Position numbers and translations under genes: made by a program. Shown here one piece after another: positions 1 through 10,975 of a stretch of DNA of 64,000 nt; the first letter of the stretch is position 1; the number at the start of each line of letters is the position of its first letter. The notes beneath the pieces are model-generated. The model did not search any database and had not been told where the DNA came from. It saw only the letters and a list, made by a program, of their open reading frames with translations. The stretch covers positions 2,188,011-2,252,010 of the forward strand of contig ML058476.1 of the NCBI GenBank assembly GCA_003013855.2, in the 5' to 3' direction. This stretch comes from Liriodendron chinense. Lineage: Eukaryota; Streptophyta; Magnoliopsida; Magnoliales; Magnoliaceae.

Positions 1-940
1 ATTAGATGGGATGAGATCCACAGGTTTTGACTTGGACCCATGTAATAACATATGAGTGAGTCCCATTCTATCTTCCAATGGAGTACTCGAAGCGGTCATT
101 GCCAATATTGTTGGATCGTGTGTATACCATTTCCACCACACATTCTGTCTACGTTTGGAGTATGATACCACTCATCATCGTTGCATCTCATGTAGGTTGA
201 ACCGTTGGTAAGCCTTACATATCTTGAGTAAATGGTGACCCCCTGAGCGTACTCTTACACGATATTATGTAGTGTAGTCACCACGTGACTGGGGAGGCGT
301 GGGGTCCTAGCGAAGGGGGTCCCCCACAGAGAAGAATACCGGACGTTGAGAAATGCTCTTTATTTGCATTGGAGTGAATGTAATTTTCAATTAATGGGTG
401 GAGAATGATAGCTTCCCAAATAATTCTGGACTCGGGATTCCACTATAACATTATTCAGGCTCAAATTAACACAAATCCTCACCCCATCCAGCAACTCCTA
501 GGCCTCCGCCACCATGTTAGATACTCAGGCATGAGTGTGATGGAAGCCATTTCCATTTTATCACCTTAACTATGCACGGCCAGCCTTCAAATCATTTGGA
601 GGCAAAAAGCATGAAGGCCTACCTTCCAAAATCAAGACTCAGGCAAGGAATAAAGATAATTTTGAGACTACTACTTAAAATTCGGTTGTATGAGAAACCA
701 AGTATCCTAATGCACCGATTTTGCTCAAGTAGGACCCATTGATTTGGGATGTGGATTATTAATATGAAGAGCCCAACGATGGATGTTGTATGATATGAAG
801 ACTTTTCAAATAGGACAATTCTATCAATCCAGTTTATGGCCAGTATTATGATACCATTACTTTATTATCATTTCGATCATTTATTTATAGGCCCCTAATC
901 CAATAGTTCAAAAATGTCAAAGATGGAATATGTTTTATAT
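1..940. other. Intergenic, no gene seen
   Basis: No coding exon, RNA gene or transposon end could be supported on either strand. The sequence is ordinary AT-rich plant intergenic DNA. Confidence 0.5.
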
Positions 941-992
941 GCTACCCATGGTGTGCCGTAATGGTAATGGTGGCAACCGGTATGCATTACCG

Positions 993-1066
993 GATCGTAG
1001 CGGCTATTATAGTAAAATCGCCTGTAATGGATCGTGGCGGCTATTATAGTAAAATCGCTTGTAATG
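993..1066. repeat. Two tandem 37-bp units in a GTAATGG-type repeat
   Basis: Two adjacent units (993-1029 and 1030-1066) start GATCGT(A/G)GCGGCTATTA and differ at two positions. They sit in a wider block (about 945-1105) rich in CCGTAATGG and TGTTACAAGG words. A related GTAACGG/CCATTACGG block lies at 50690-50880, so this looks like a dispersed low-complexity transposon relic. Confidence 0.6.
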
Positions 1067-1422
1067 GCTTTATAATGGTCTGTTACAAGGCTAGGGTTGG
1101 GGTTGGAGCTGATATAACTTCTTCTTCTTCTTCTTCTTTTTTTTCAATTTTTATTTAAAAAAATAGATATCATAACAGCCTGTTAGGAATAAGGATGCCA
1201 GCAGCAGAAGCCGAAGCCGAACAACACACAGTAAAATATGAGATCAAACGAGAAACACAATGCAATCACACTACACAAGCATTCAACCACAAAAAATAAT
1301 CCGATTTTACGTGAAAAATCCCTCAATAGGTAAAAAACCACGGCACAAAGTGATCTACTATAATTCCAGAAGATTACAGAAATTGATAGCCAACAAGCAA
1401 GGAAAACACAAAAAAAACTCAA

Positions 1423-1425
<3 letters not shown>

Positions 1426-1459
<34 letters not shown>
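1426..1459. repeat. (CT)n microsatellite
   Basis: An uninterrupted CT dinucleotide run of 34 bases. No gene lies next to it. Confidence 0.95.
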
Positions 1460-1466
<7 letters not shown>

Positions 1467-1604
1467 CTTTTCCCTCTTCCTAACCCACTTAGGAAACCTT
1501 GAACACCTTGGGATAACCATCTAAGTTCGGATACATGTCATATTCATAGCAAACAAATCGACTTTAGAAACATCATATGTAGATCCGCGTAACTGCCTAA
1601 GAAA

Positions 1605-1830
1605 ATGCGTGCGCAGCTGACCGGTCGCCCAACCGGTCGAAGCTAACACAAAACCATCCAGAGGAAAATATACAAAATTCGCACATTTGCCTCACCACCA
1701 ACCGGTCGGAGTCCCTTGCAGACTGGTTGCCCGACCGGTCTAGGGTGATAGAAGTTTATACAGCAACCTCGCTATGTTCTTTGGGCTAAAGTCAAACCAA
1801 TTGCCCAACTGGTCTGAGCACCCAAAATTT
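1605..1830. repeat. Cluster of ACCGGTCG-like words
   Basis: Several copies of (A)CCGGTCG or its near-complement occur within about 220 bases, around 1618-1640, 1700-1708, 1730-1740 and 1800-1815, some in facing orientation. The word is self-complementary around CCGG. No transposon ends or reading frame were recognised. Confidence 0.4.
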
Positions 1831-2346
1831 TGCACAGTTTGAAGGCTCTCCAACACAACTACTATGGCTTATATCATAATAGGAACGGTGGTTACTATGA
1901 CTACTGCTACCATTATAGAAGCTACCTTTATTAGCTAGGAATAGCTACCATGTTTCGTTGATGGTTGATAGCACCATACAAAGCATATTTTTTTATGATG
2001 GACTCTCATGATTTATGGTAGGTTTCTACTTATAAGGAGGTGTCATGTAACAAATGTTAGGAGTCATTTGACATCTTTACTAATAAGAGCTTATTTACTT
2101 ATTTTTTTTTTAAAACAAATGAGCTCTTATTTTAAAAATAAACCATTTGGTAAAGTTCTAAGTTTACTAAACTCCTTAAAAACTAATTGAAAAGCTCTTA
2201 AGAAATAAGTGCTAGAGATGTCACTATTTTTCTAGGGGCTCATTTAGCTTAACCTCATAAACTTTTTAGCTAATTTGAGGACAAGTTTCCTTTTAAGTAA
2301 TTTTCATCTTGTCCTTTTATTTTCTCTTTACAATCTCTTTCAGATA
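1831..2346. other. Intergenic, AT-rich, no gene seen
   Basis: This stretch has poly-T runs and paired words such as GAGCTCTTATTT / AATAAG-AGCTTATTT near 2085-2200. They suggest an old small foldback element, but no target duplication was found. No coding feature is supported. Confidence 0.4.
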
Positions 2347-3290
2347 GGCCTATATGATGAATGATCCATATGGAAGGTGGGGCCCTACATGATGAATGGT
2401 CCACATCCAGGTGGGCCCACATAATGCATGCTTGCATCAAAGGTGGGCCTATCATTGGTCTTCTTCAAAGGCAACAAGTAGGAACGGGAGAATATATCAC
2501 CAACCGAAGAGCTGTAAAAAGTTCCCCCTAACCCTTGGTAGGGGACGAGCCAAAGTAGCTGAGTCATATGATGTGGCTCAACATTAGGTCCACATCAAAG
2601 TGTGGCCACACATGATGGATGATTCACATCAAGCGAGCCTCACCCAATGAACGGTCCACGTCAAAGGTGGGACCCACATGATGGAAGGTTGATATCAAAG
2701 GTAGGCCCATATGATGAACGACCCATATTGAAGGTTGGGCCCCAAATGATGAATGATCCACATCATCGTGGGCCAACATAATGCGTGGTTCATATCAAAG
2801 ATGGGTCCACATGATGGATGGCCGACATCAAAACGTGGCCCTGCATGATGGACTATCCACATCAAGTGGGCCCCACATGATGGATGATGGACATCAAAGG
2901 TGGGCACGCATGATGAATGATCCATATTGAAGGGTGGGCACCACATGATGAATGCCCACATCAAAGTGTGGCCTAGCATGATGGATTATCCACATCAAGT
3001 AGGCCCCACTGGATGGATGGTACACATCAAAGGCAGGACCCAAATGATGGATGGCGGACTATTGAAGGTGGGCCCACATGATGGACGTTGACATCAAAGG
3101 TGGACCCACATGGTGAACAACCCATATTGAAGGTGGGCCCAGCATAATGAATGGTCAACATCAAGGTGGGCCCACATAATAGATGGAGTGGACCTCACAT
3201 GATGGATGGTCCACATCGAAGTGTGGCCCTCATGATGGACAGTCCACATCAGGTGGGTCCCATCTAATGTATGGTCCACATCTAAGGTCT
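2347..3290. repeat. Degenerate minisatellite array, about 33-35 bp unit
   Basis: About two dozen diverged units run through this interval, each built as ATGATGRATGGTCCACATC plus AAAGGTGGGCCCAC. Units near 2880-2985 measure 33, 35 and 33 bases. One interruption (about 2455-2585) is unrelated sequence. Because 33 is a multiple of three, the array opens long false reading frames on both strands. The unit words (GTGGGCCCAC, CATGATG, GTCCA) also occur at the ends of the foldback elements elsewhere in the window, so the array may have grown from a transposon end (inference). Confidence 0.85.
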
Positions 3291-3989
3291 CACAGGACCC
3301 ATATCTGAAGTGGATTAGGATAATCTGAAAGATTATTGCTCCTTTTATTTTTTATTTTGGTCGGCAAGGGTGATAAAGTGATCAATGATAGCATTGAGTC
3401 GACAATAAATGAATAAATCGAGCTGTCCATTAGGTCCAACACACATGTCATTCCATAGGCTGCGATGACAAATGCAGACTGATCCAATGTCCTAAATCCA
3501 TCTGTAAGATGGCTTAACCTTTTTTTTTTTTTTTTTAGCCACTGGTTTTCCAAGCCATGTAGAAGATAGTTTGGATGATCTGATAAAAGTGATGCTTTTA
3601 AACCATAACCAATTAATTTTGATGGCCCAATAAATCAATTATTGAATTGTTTATTAGAATTTAGATAAATGATCTTGATCATCCATTTTTATTAAGACTG
3701 TTGACCGGATGCACAAGTGTCTTGATTGAAGTGGACTCTTCCACAATCGCATGGGATCGAATTGGGATGCGCTGTGCATAAAATATTGAAACCAGGCACA
3801 ACCACTCAACATAGGAGATCGGTGCTTATGAAACCACCTAAACCATCTTCTCAGATAGTGGCTGACAGTAAAGATTGAATATGCCATAACAAGCATGTAT
3901 ATGGTTTGTTGGAGCAGAAGAAAGAGGCACTATAACAAAGAGATATTGCTCCAGTCTTTGCTTGACTATGATGATACATATGCATATGC

Positions 3990-4020
<31 letters not shown>

Positions 4021-4451
4021 CTCTTCTTGTGTCCTAAGCGTGCCTCAATCTAGATTGTCTGAGAATCACGCGTACCTTAAATGTTTGATTGGCCTCCACT
4101 GAATGGAAGGTAATTGAAATGGAAGAAGGCCAATTATCTTAATTCAACAAGCGACTTTCCACTAATCAGTGGTGATGATCACCCAATTACCAACCTGATT
4201 TTTGGGGGGGTTTATGAATCAATCTACGTTTGATTCCGTGATGCAGACGTACGATTTGGATTGAGGTAAACCTTTGCCATGTCTACAGTGGTTGCCTGCA
4301 TGCATACATGTTATCATGCTCTCGCAAGCAGAGCAAACAGCTCGTTGAATAAAGAAGAGCAAGCAAAGCTTTAGTAAGTAGGATCGCATGAAAACATTGC
4401 AGGCGTCATGATATATGCTTCACAGAGATGCGGGTCCCACCCTTCCAAGGG
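3291..4451. other. Intergenic, no gene seen
   Basis: Non-coding DNA with a poly-T run at about 3520-3537 and a TA microsatellite at 3992-4020. No exon or structured element is supported. Confidence 0.5.
3992..4020. repeat. (TA)n microsatellite
   Basis: An uninterrupted AT/TA run of about 29 bases. Confidence 0.95.
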
Positions 4452-4460
4452 TGGCAAACC

Positions 4461-5011
4461 TGGACGCGGTTTGGCTAGTGACCCCAACACCAGCCAGCCA
4501 GCCAGCTAGTTGGTGTCAAAGCTATATATGTGGGCCCCATCCATGATGTATGTGTTTTATCCACGCTGTCCATCCATTTTTTCAGCTCATTTTCAGGCAT
4601 GAGCCAAAAAATCAGGCATATCCAAATCTCAGGTGGACCACACAACAGGAAAAGAAGTGTTGATTGAACGTCCACCATTAAAAACTTCCTAGGGTCCATT
4701 CTAATGTTTATTTGTCATCCAACCCGTTGATAAGATCACAAAAACCTGGATGAAGGGAAAATACAAAGATAAGCATGATCCGAAAGTTCTGTGGCCCCCA
4801 AAAAGTTTTCAACGGTACGATTTCAATCCCCATTTTTTCCTGTGGTGTAGTCCACCTGAAATTTGGATCTGTCTCATTTTTGGGCTCATGCCTGAAAATA
4901 AGATGGAAAAATGGATGAACGTCGTGGATAAAACACATACATCATGGTGGGGCCCACAGAGCAAATTTGACACTAGCTGGCTGGTTTTGGGATCACTAGG
5001 CTAACCGCGTC
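4461..5011. mobile_element. Mutator-like foldback MITE with 9-bp target duplication
   Basis: The 5' end (GGACGCGGTTTGGCTAGTGA) and the reverse complement of the 3' end (GACGCGGTTAGCCTAGTGA) match. The match continues inward for some 200 bases on each side with modest divergence, so the element is nearly all inverted repeat. A 9-base direct repeat TGGCAAACC flanks it at 4452-4460 and 5012-5020. Long terminal inverted repeats plus a 9-bp target duplication are typical of Mutator-like elements. There is no transposase, so it is non-autonomous. It ends about 65 bases before the TATA box of the CASP gene. Confidence 0.85.
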
Positions 5012-5075
5012 TGGCAAACCTAATATGCGACCTTACTTCCATTCTCCTCCTCGTTGAATTTCTTTCTAGTCTCGA

Positions 5076-5085
5076 CTATAAAATA
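5076..5085 (+). promoter_or_regulatory. TATA box of the CASP gene
   Basis: The sequence CTATAAAATA lies about 120 bases before the CASP start codon. A transcript starting about 30 bases downstream (near 5105-5115) would have a short leader containing the GA repeat at 5173-5204. Confidence 0.65.
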
Positions 5086-5172
5086 CATGTCTCTATCCTC
5101 TTTCATTTCATCAACTCAATCATCTCTTTCTTAGGTGCAGGAGCAAGGCCATTCCATTCATTCATTCTCAGA

Positions 5173-5204
5173 AGAGAGAGAGAGAGAGGGAGAGAGAGAG
5201 AGAG
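5173..5204 (+). repeat. (GA)n tract in the CASP leader
   Basis: An almost pure GA run ends immediately before the ATG at 5206. GA-rich 5' leaders are common in plant genes. Confidence 0.9.
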
Positions 5205-5205
5205 A

Positions 5206-5682
5206 ATGAAGGGAGGGTTAGCTTTAGAAAATGGAGAAGCCTCAAAGGCTCTAATTGGAGCGAGTGAAAGTGGGGTGAACAAAGGAGTATCCATACTTGA
5301 TTTCATTCTGAGATTGTTAGCAATCGTGGGGACGTTAGCAAGTGCGATATCAATGGGGACAACTGATGAAACACTCCCTTTCTTCACCCAGTTCATCCAA
5401 TTCAAGGCCCAATATGACGATCTTCCGTCTTTCACGTATGATTCATCTATCATCCCATCACTCTTCTTTTTTCCTTGTTTAAATATAAAGCTTTTAGTAA
5501 TGGTATTTATGTGTTAATTATCTCTCTCTCATGTATGGATCGAATTTAGGTTCTTTGTGATAGCCAACGCAATAGTGTGTGGGTATATAGTACTGTCTCT
5601 CCCTATATCCATCTTCCACATTGTTAGGAGCAGAGCAAGAGGCAGCAGGCTCATCTTGATCTTTTTTGATACGGTATGAAAC

Positions 5683-5728
<46 letters not shown>

Positions 5729-6913
5729 CTGGACACTGGCCTGGACCGGGATCAAGTTGATCAGCATTCCATCGAGGCCCCTGGAACTAGAATGGGGTAC
5801 AGGGCCGTTTATAGCTTTCATGGGCCTGACGAGCCTGATTCTGAGGCCAGCTGTCTAGGCCAAGGCCTGAAAATCATATTATAGCATTAAGAGAGCAGAG
5901 AGTTCTGACGAAAGCTATTGGTGAAGTTGGGCTGGGATCCTAGCTATAAGGATTGTCCTGGCCCAGCCCCTCGACTAAAAACTTCCCGCCCCAGGCCCAC
6001 TAACTGTCTACTAGCTAAAATGGCTATTAAATAGGTTTGCACGGGCACACCAAGAGTTTTGGTCATGGAAAGCTCCAGTTTTAGACTCCTAATGACAGTT
6101 TCATCTTATTTTAATTAATCCTAATATTCATGTATTAGATATCATATTTCTTATTTTTATAAGGGGTTTTTGGTTGCACCAAATTTCATAAATTATTATT
6201 AAATTTGCACCCAATTAGACTGATTAATCTTGAATTTCCTGATATTTGGTGCAATCAAAACTGAGGAATAGAAAATAATCTCGATAACCAAAAATCATCA
6301 TCTCCAGTGACCAAAATGATATGGACTCATTTTTACGAGTCTACCAAACATGTTCTTGGACCAAGCAAGGCCATCCTCTCAAGCCTTTAGGCAGACCAAA
6401 GGCTAAGCCCAGCCAATCAGTCATCTGGCTCCAAAATAGAGTACCCAGCAGCACAGCCCATGGATGTCCAGGCTCAATCCACATTCACCTCAAAGAAGTC
6501 TAGCTGTCCCAGCACATGCCAGCCCTGCCCACTTAAACCCACTTAGCACCAATCCACATTCAACTCAAAGAAGTCTAGGTTGTCGATGTGTGAACTGATG
6601 GCTGATCACTGAGTCCTGAGGACGGTTCATTTCATTTGTGAGAACTGCATGTATACATATACTGACAGAGTGTGAAGTGTGTTTTAATCATATTAAGGCA
6701 ATGCTGGCGCTCTTGACGGCTGGAGCTTCTGCGGCAGCAGCAATAGTCTACCTAGCACACAATGGCAATGCTAGTGCAAACTGGTTCGCCATCTGCCAAC
6801 AGTTCAACTCCTTCTGCGAACGAATCTCCGGCTCTCTAATTGGCTCGTTTGGCGCAATGATCATGTTTATACTGATTATATTGTTTTCTGCCTTAGCCCT
6901 TTCTCGCCATTGA
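5206..6913 (+). CDS. CASP: Casparian strip membrane domain protein (CASP), 3 exons
   Basis: Exons are 5206-5435, 5550-5673 and 6698-6913. All introns are GT-AG and the joined frame gives 189 residues. The product is a four-span membrane protein that forms the endodermal scaffold where lignin polymerisation builds the Casparian strip. Visible features: N-terminal cytosolic stretch, TM1 (about residues 26-49) with the conserved Arg in ILRLLA, first outer loop ETLPFFTQFIQF (the signature of true CASPs), TM2, TM3 with the conserved Asp (FFDT) followed by AGASAAAAIVYLAH, second outer loop NWFAICQQFNSFC with two cysteines, and TM4 ending ALALSRH. The length is slightly below the roughly 200-residue family norm because the N-terminus is short. 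The first ATG after the GA leader was chosen. Intron 2 (1,024 bp) holds a CT microsatellite and a duplicated 30-base word. Placement as a true CASP rather than a CASP-like protein rests on the outer-loop signature. Confidence 0.93.
5683..5729. repeat. (CT)n microsatellite in CASP intron 2
   Basis: A CT run with three TTT interruptions begins about 10 bases after the intron 2 donor. Confidence 0.9.
6473..6580. repeat. Direct repeat in CASP intron 2
   Basis: About 30 bases beginning CAATCCACATTCA(C/A)CTCAAA occur twice, near 6475-6505 and 6550-6580. This is a local duplication of unknown role. Confidence 0.7.
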
Positions 6914-8242
6914 CTCAAGTTTGGCAACAGTAAATGCTTAGTTGCATGTGTGTGAATAGTGCATCCGTCCATACATTTTTATGGTTCTATGTGTTTGGGA
7001 TATTGTGTGTGCGTGCGCTCGCCATTTCCTTGCGGTATTTAAATAATTTCCTGCTTATGTTGATATTTTGAGGCCAACACTCCTCTAGGAGTTGGGTTAA
7101 GGCTTGTAATATTATTTGTAGATGTGGGATTTCATTTTCTTCTCTGTTTGAGTTCTCAATGAAAGGAAGTCTCTCTTATGTATGGATTTGAACAGCTCTT
7201 TTGTGAAAGATTTTGTGAGTTGAAAGTCTCTTCACCACTGTCCACCAACACTGGTTTGAGAGAATTCCTTGACATGCATTTGGCAATTAACTTTTGGAAA
7301 TTGAAATTATTAAAATGCTTTTTAGGTTCATTCCAACTGTTTTGTTAATGGACGGACCAACTGCATGTACCTGCTCCACCTGCACCCTCAAGGCGTGCTA
7401 CTTACTCAAATGGGCCTTTCAATATCTCATTTAACACCAACTACTCCATTCTTATTTTTATTATATATGTGGAAGGATTAATTATACCATACTAGACAAC
7501 ATATGGGGTTCTGTCAGTAATCCACTAGACCATGCTCTGTTGGGTACTGTCATAAGAAGTGAAATGTAGGAAAGGTCCCCACTCAAGTATTAGACATTGG
7601 CCAGTGGGATCTTCTAATTTAGGAGGAGATATGTGTGGAACCTTCCATCTGAGGTGGAACTCAATACACAACCCTGGGCCCACTTATCAAAGTGAAGAGT
7701 ACACGTACATATGTGTCATGTAATTCCTTCATAGCTGGGATTATATTAGGGCTGAAAGTCGGGCGGGTTGGATCGGGTTGGTGCTCAACCCTAACTCAAC
7801 CCAAGGTTCCTATACTTCAACCCTAATCCAACCCAACCCAACCTCAAGTTGGGAATTCTCAACCCAAGCCCGACCCAATCGGGCTCGGTCGGGTTGGTCG
7901 GGTTGATGCTATCTAATATTTTCATTATTACATTAGTGAAGGAAACTTGGGTTAGTGAACAAAGAAACTCAGCCAGTCAAATTGACTCGACGAGATTTTG
8001 AGCCGAGTCATCATGAAACTCATTGGCAAGCTCGAGTTTGTTAGAGTGGTGGAAAGGATACTTGTGAAACTGTATGTGCTTCCCGTTTTGGAGACGCTCT
8101 CACCCCACTAGAGGTTGGTTGCAAAATCTGCAAGATAAGTTCTCTCAAATTTCCATAGTTGTTGACTTAATCCATAACTAGCAGCTGCAAACACAAGTTG
8201 CTTATTAGTGTGGATTTGAAATACCCTGGTTTTGAATCCTCC
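6914..8242. other. Intergenic, repeats only
   Basis: No coding exon is seen. A block at 7749-7915 is rich in CGGGTTGG and its complement CCAACCC, which makes it self-complementary. A similar block occurs at 63380-64000. The CASP 3' untranslated region must lie at the left edge, but no clear polyadenylation signal was found. Confidence 0.5.
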
Positions 8243-8808
8243 AGTTGTGTTTGGCACCTTGGATTCAAAATACCCTGTAATCCAAAAGTAGCTAGCTATG
8301 CATAGTACATTTACAAGTGTTTGAATTTAATTACTAAATCAACTTTAATATCCCTAATTAGTGTATGTATGTAATGTTTGACACAATGATTGTAATAAAC
8401 CCATTGAAATATATACTTTGGCCGAAAATGATGAAATTCCAAGTCTTGGCTGGGCCACAAGCATAAGATCACATCCAAGCACTAACCAACGATTTTTAAC
8501 TATTGATTTACATGGACAATGTTTGGACTGCGTAGATCTTCCTATTAAAGTAATTTTAGTGATGTAGTTGATGATATTATTGTTTGCGGTATCATCAATG
8601 GGCCACGTGCCCAATAGATTAGTAGTGGTCTGGTGACACACATGTTACACATACGACTTATGGGAGGATTTTAAATGTAATCCTAGCTTCCACCTTGGAT
8701 TTCAAACTCTCTTTGAAGGGATTTGAAACCTTCAGTTAATTTATGGTGCTAAACAAATAGAGGATTTGAAATCCCCTCAAATCCATGGTGCCAAACAACC
8801 CCTTAAGC
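8243..8808. mobile_element. MITE with TTTGGCACC ends
   Basis: The left end TGTGTTTGGCACCTTGGATT (near 8246) is inverted relative to the right end AAATCCATGGTGCCAAACAA (near 8780). There is no reading frame inside. The ends match those of the TAA-flanked element at 48643-49279, so both belong to one family. No target duplication could be assigned here, so the exact ends are uncertain. Confidence 0.6.
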
Positions 8809-9142
8809 TCTGAACTTATGTTCCTAACCAAGCCGTTATGTTTATTTCTAGCAGAGCTACTCTGGATTTGATCATAAACACCTAGTGCTCTCTCCAAGCT
8901 TGTTTGGCTTCTTTTCTTTTGTTTTCTTAGCACGTAGAGACATTTTTTTTTTTTTAATATTTCATTCTACTTCTTAGGCCTAGTTTGTGAATTCATGCTT
9001 TTCTCTTTGGCCAGATTTAGATTGTTTCTCACATATGAGGATGAGGTTTTTTTTTTTTTTTTCCTTGTTGTTAGTTGTATATATCTTCTTCTTATTAGCG
9101 GTAGCTCGCTTTAGTTGGTGATAAAACTTGCTTGCCTCAAGT

Positions 9143-9282
9143 CCTTACTCATGCCTCAGTGTTAGCCTAACAAGGGTTTCAACATGAGGTCAAGGGTTTG
9201 AGCACCCATTATGGTGAAATCCCACTCGGGTGTGAGTGTGTGTGAGGTGTGAATGTACGTGTAAAAAAGAAAAACCTTGGCT
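9143..9282 (+). mobile_element. tRNA-derived SINE, diverged copy
   Basis: It has an A-box-like ATGCCTCAGTGTTAG, a B-box-like GGGTTTGAGCACC, a GT-rich body and an A-rich tail. It matches the better copy at 22813-22981 in order and spacing. Target duplications are not clear. Confidence 0.6.
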
Positions 9283-9584
9283 TTACTCCTAAAAAGAACA
9301 TAAAAATACTACATGCTAAGTACTTCATTAGACTTTTTGTAGCCTTTCAAACTGTTATTGATGCATGAATATATTCATTCAATGGATTATATCGAGATTT
9401 TCAGATGTTTAAGTTTATATGCGTATATGTGATTTTTATTAATAATATATGTACATGGATATTTTGATTGACCTTCACCATAAGGTGTGGTCAATATCCA
9501 TCAATTGTAAGGTTGCGTTCGCTTTTCATAGAGTATAGGCCATTGTGCCGGTATGCATAACAAAAGTAATATATATTGAGGTGT

Positions 9585-9630
9585 GTGCGTGTGCGTGTGT
9601 GTGTGTGTGTGAGAGAGAGAGATATATATA
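9585..9630. repeat. Compound (GT)n(GA)n(TA)n microsatellite
   Basis: Consecutive runs of GT (with GC interruptions), GA and TA. Confidence 0.95.
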
Positions 9631-10809
9631 AGCCTATATAGTACAGTGGAGATAAATTATTGGTTGATCGGATGAATCCCATGTAATGATTATACATGTG
9701 ATGGAACTTAATCATTCAGTATGTGTGATTTAAACCCCACATGCTACAACACTAATTACCTACAAATAATGGATCGATTGTAATTTAGACGTGCAACTGT
9801 GCTACTAACATATGTGAACCTGATGTCATTATTAATACGGAACGGTCCGGTTAGGGACGTTTCTCCGCCTTCTACATGCTAGAAGCTTCCGCACACACCT
9901 CTATATGTAGATGCACGTACCAAGCTCTCCCTTGCATAGGGCATCCAAGCTCTGCATCACGAGGACCCATGAGTTCAGCTATCAGGTAGGCCACACCTAC
10001 ACAAGTAGGAAGATTGTTACGGACGGCCTAGTGATCTATAAGGAGAGTCCTCACTTAAGAGCATCATTCTCAGGTATTTGTTTAAATAGAAATTATAACG
10101 GGTAAATCAATAGTCAAATATACTTTAAAGAAAGTAGGTAAATAAATTATAATTATTACATTGTCATGTTATAAAACATAACTCTTGAGTAAAACTTCTT
10201 GCAATCAATATAAATTACGTCACCACATAATTACAAAAATAAATAATTATTACTCATTTACATACTTTACAGTTGTAATTGGAAAAGCAAGCAAGTCCTT
10301 AGAAAAATCTTCGATTTTCACTGGAGGCCCACGAATGGCAGGAGCAGGTGTGGTTTGTTATCGAGCTATGGAGTTGCTCTAGCCTGATCCCATAAATCAT
10401 TACAACTAACAGGGAATAACACGAGGAAACGTCTATCAGACCCATCCGCGGTTCATAATGTGTGTTGCCTCGTCTTAACCTTCAAGAAGTAAAAATTAGG
10501 ACTGATGAGGTGGGCCTCCACAGGAATTTACACCCGGTTTGGAACCTTTGGATTTGGTGGTGAATGGATGTGTTTCAAATCTTAATAGCAGATTTTACAA
10601 TGTTTAGGCCCACCTGAATATTGGATCGAATTGATGTTCGCGATCCTAAGGCCTATCGTAGGGAGGACACCTGATGGAGGGGGTAGATCTAATCCAGAAG
10701 AAGGAGTCCATCCACGTCAGCAATTGGTCACGCCGCTCGTGTGTCACGAGACGTACATCCACTCGAGCGATTGGGGGTTTTGCAGTTTTTAACTTTGTTC
10801 CATTCTACC

Positions 10810-10810
<1 letters not shown>

Positions 10811-10843
<33 letters not shown>
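10811..10843. repeat. (TC)n microsatellite upstream of the Mpo1-like gene
   Basis: A pure TC run of 33 bases, 133 bases before the start codon. It is likely in the promoter or leader. Confidence 0.95.
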
Positions 10844-10847
<4 letters not shown>

Positions 10848-10975
10848 TAATTTCAAATTAAACTTTAAAAATAAAAGAATCTTCTTTATTATCATCAACA
10901 ATCTCATCTTAAACCCTTCTGTGTTGCTTGCTCTTCTTCTTCTCCCACACCTAAAGAAAAGAAAAAGGGGGGGAA

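Larger units (their letters stand above)
8809..10975. other. Intergenic, repeats only
   Basis: The stretch contains poly-T runs at 8943-8956 and 9047-9062, a SINE-like unit, a compound microsatellite and non-coding DNA up to the Mpo1-like gene. No exon is supported. Confidence 0.5.

Noticed and set aside
993..1066. CRISPR-like repeat
   Set aside because: Only two adjacent units without spacers, in plant nuclear DNA.
2270..3279. Several 60-94 codon open frames rich in MWAH, DVDHS and HPSCG words
   Set aside because: They are by-products of the 33-bp tandem array, whose length is a multiple of three. No start context, splice sites or homologous family.
5518..5884. Frames encoding RERERE or LSLSLS runs
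   Set aside because: They are translations of CT/GA microsatellites; the same applies near 42705-43156 and 59046-59258.
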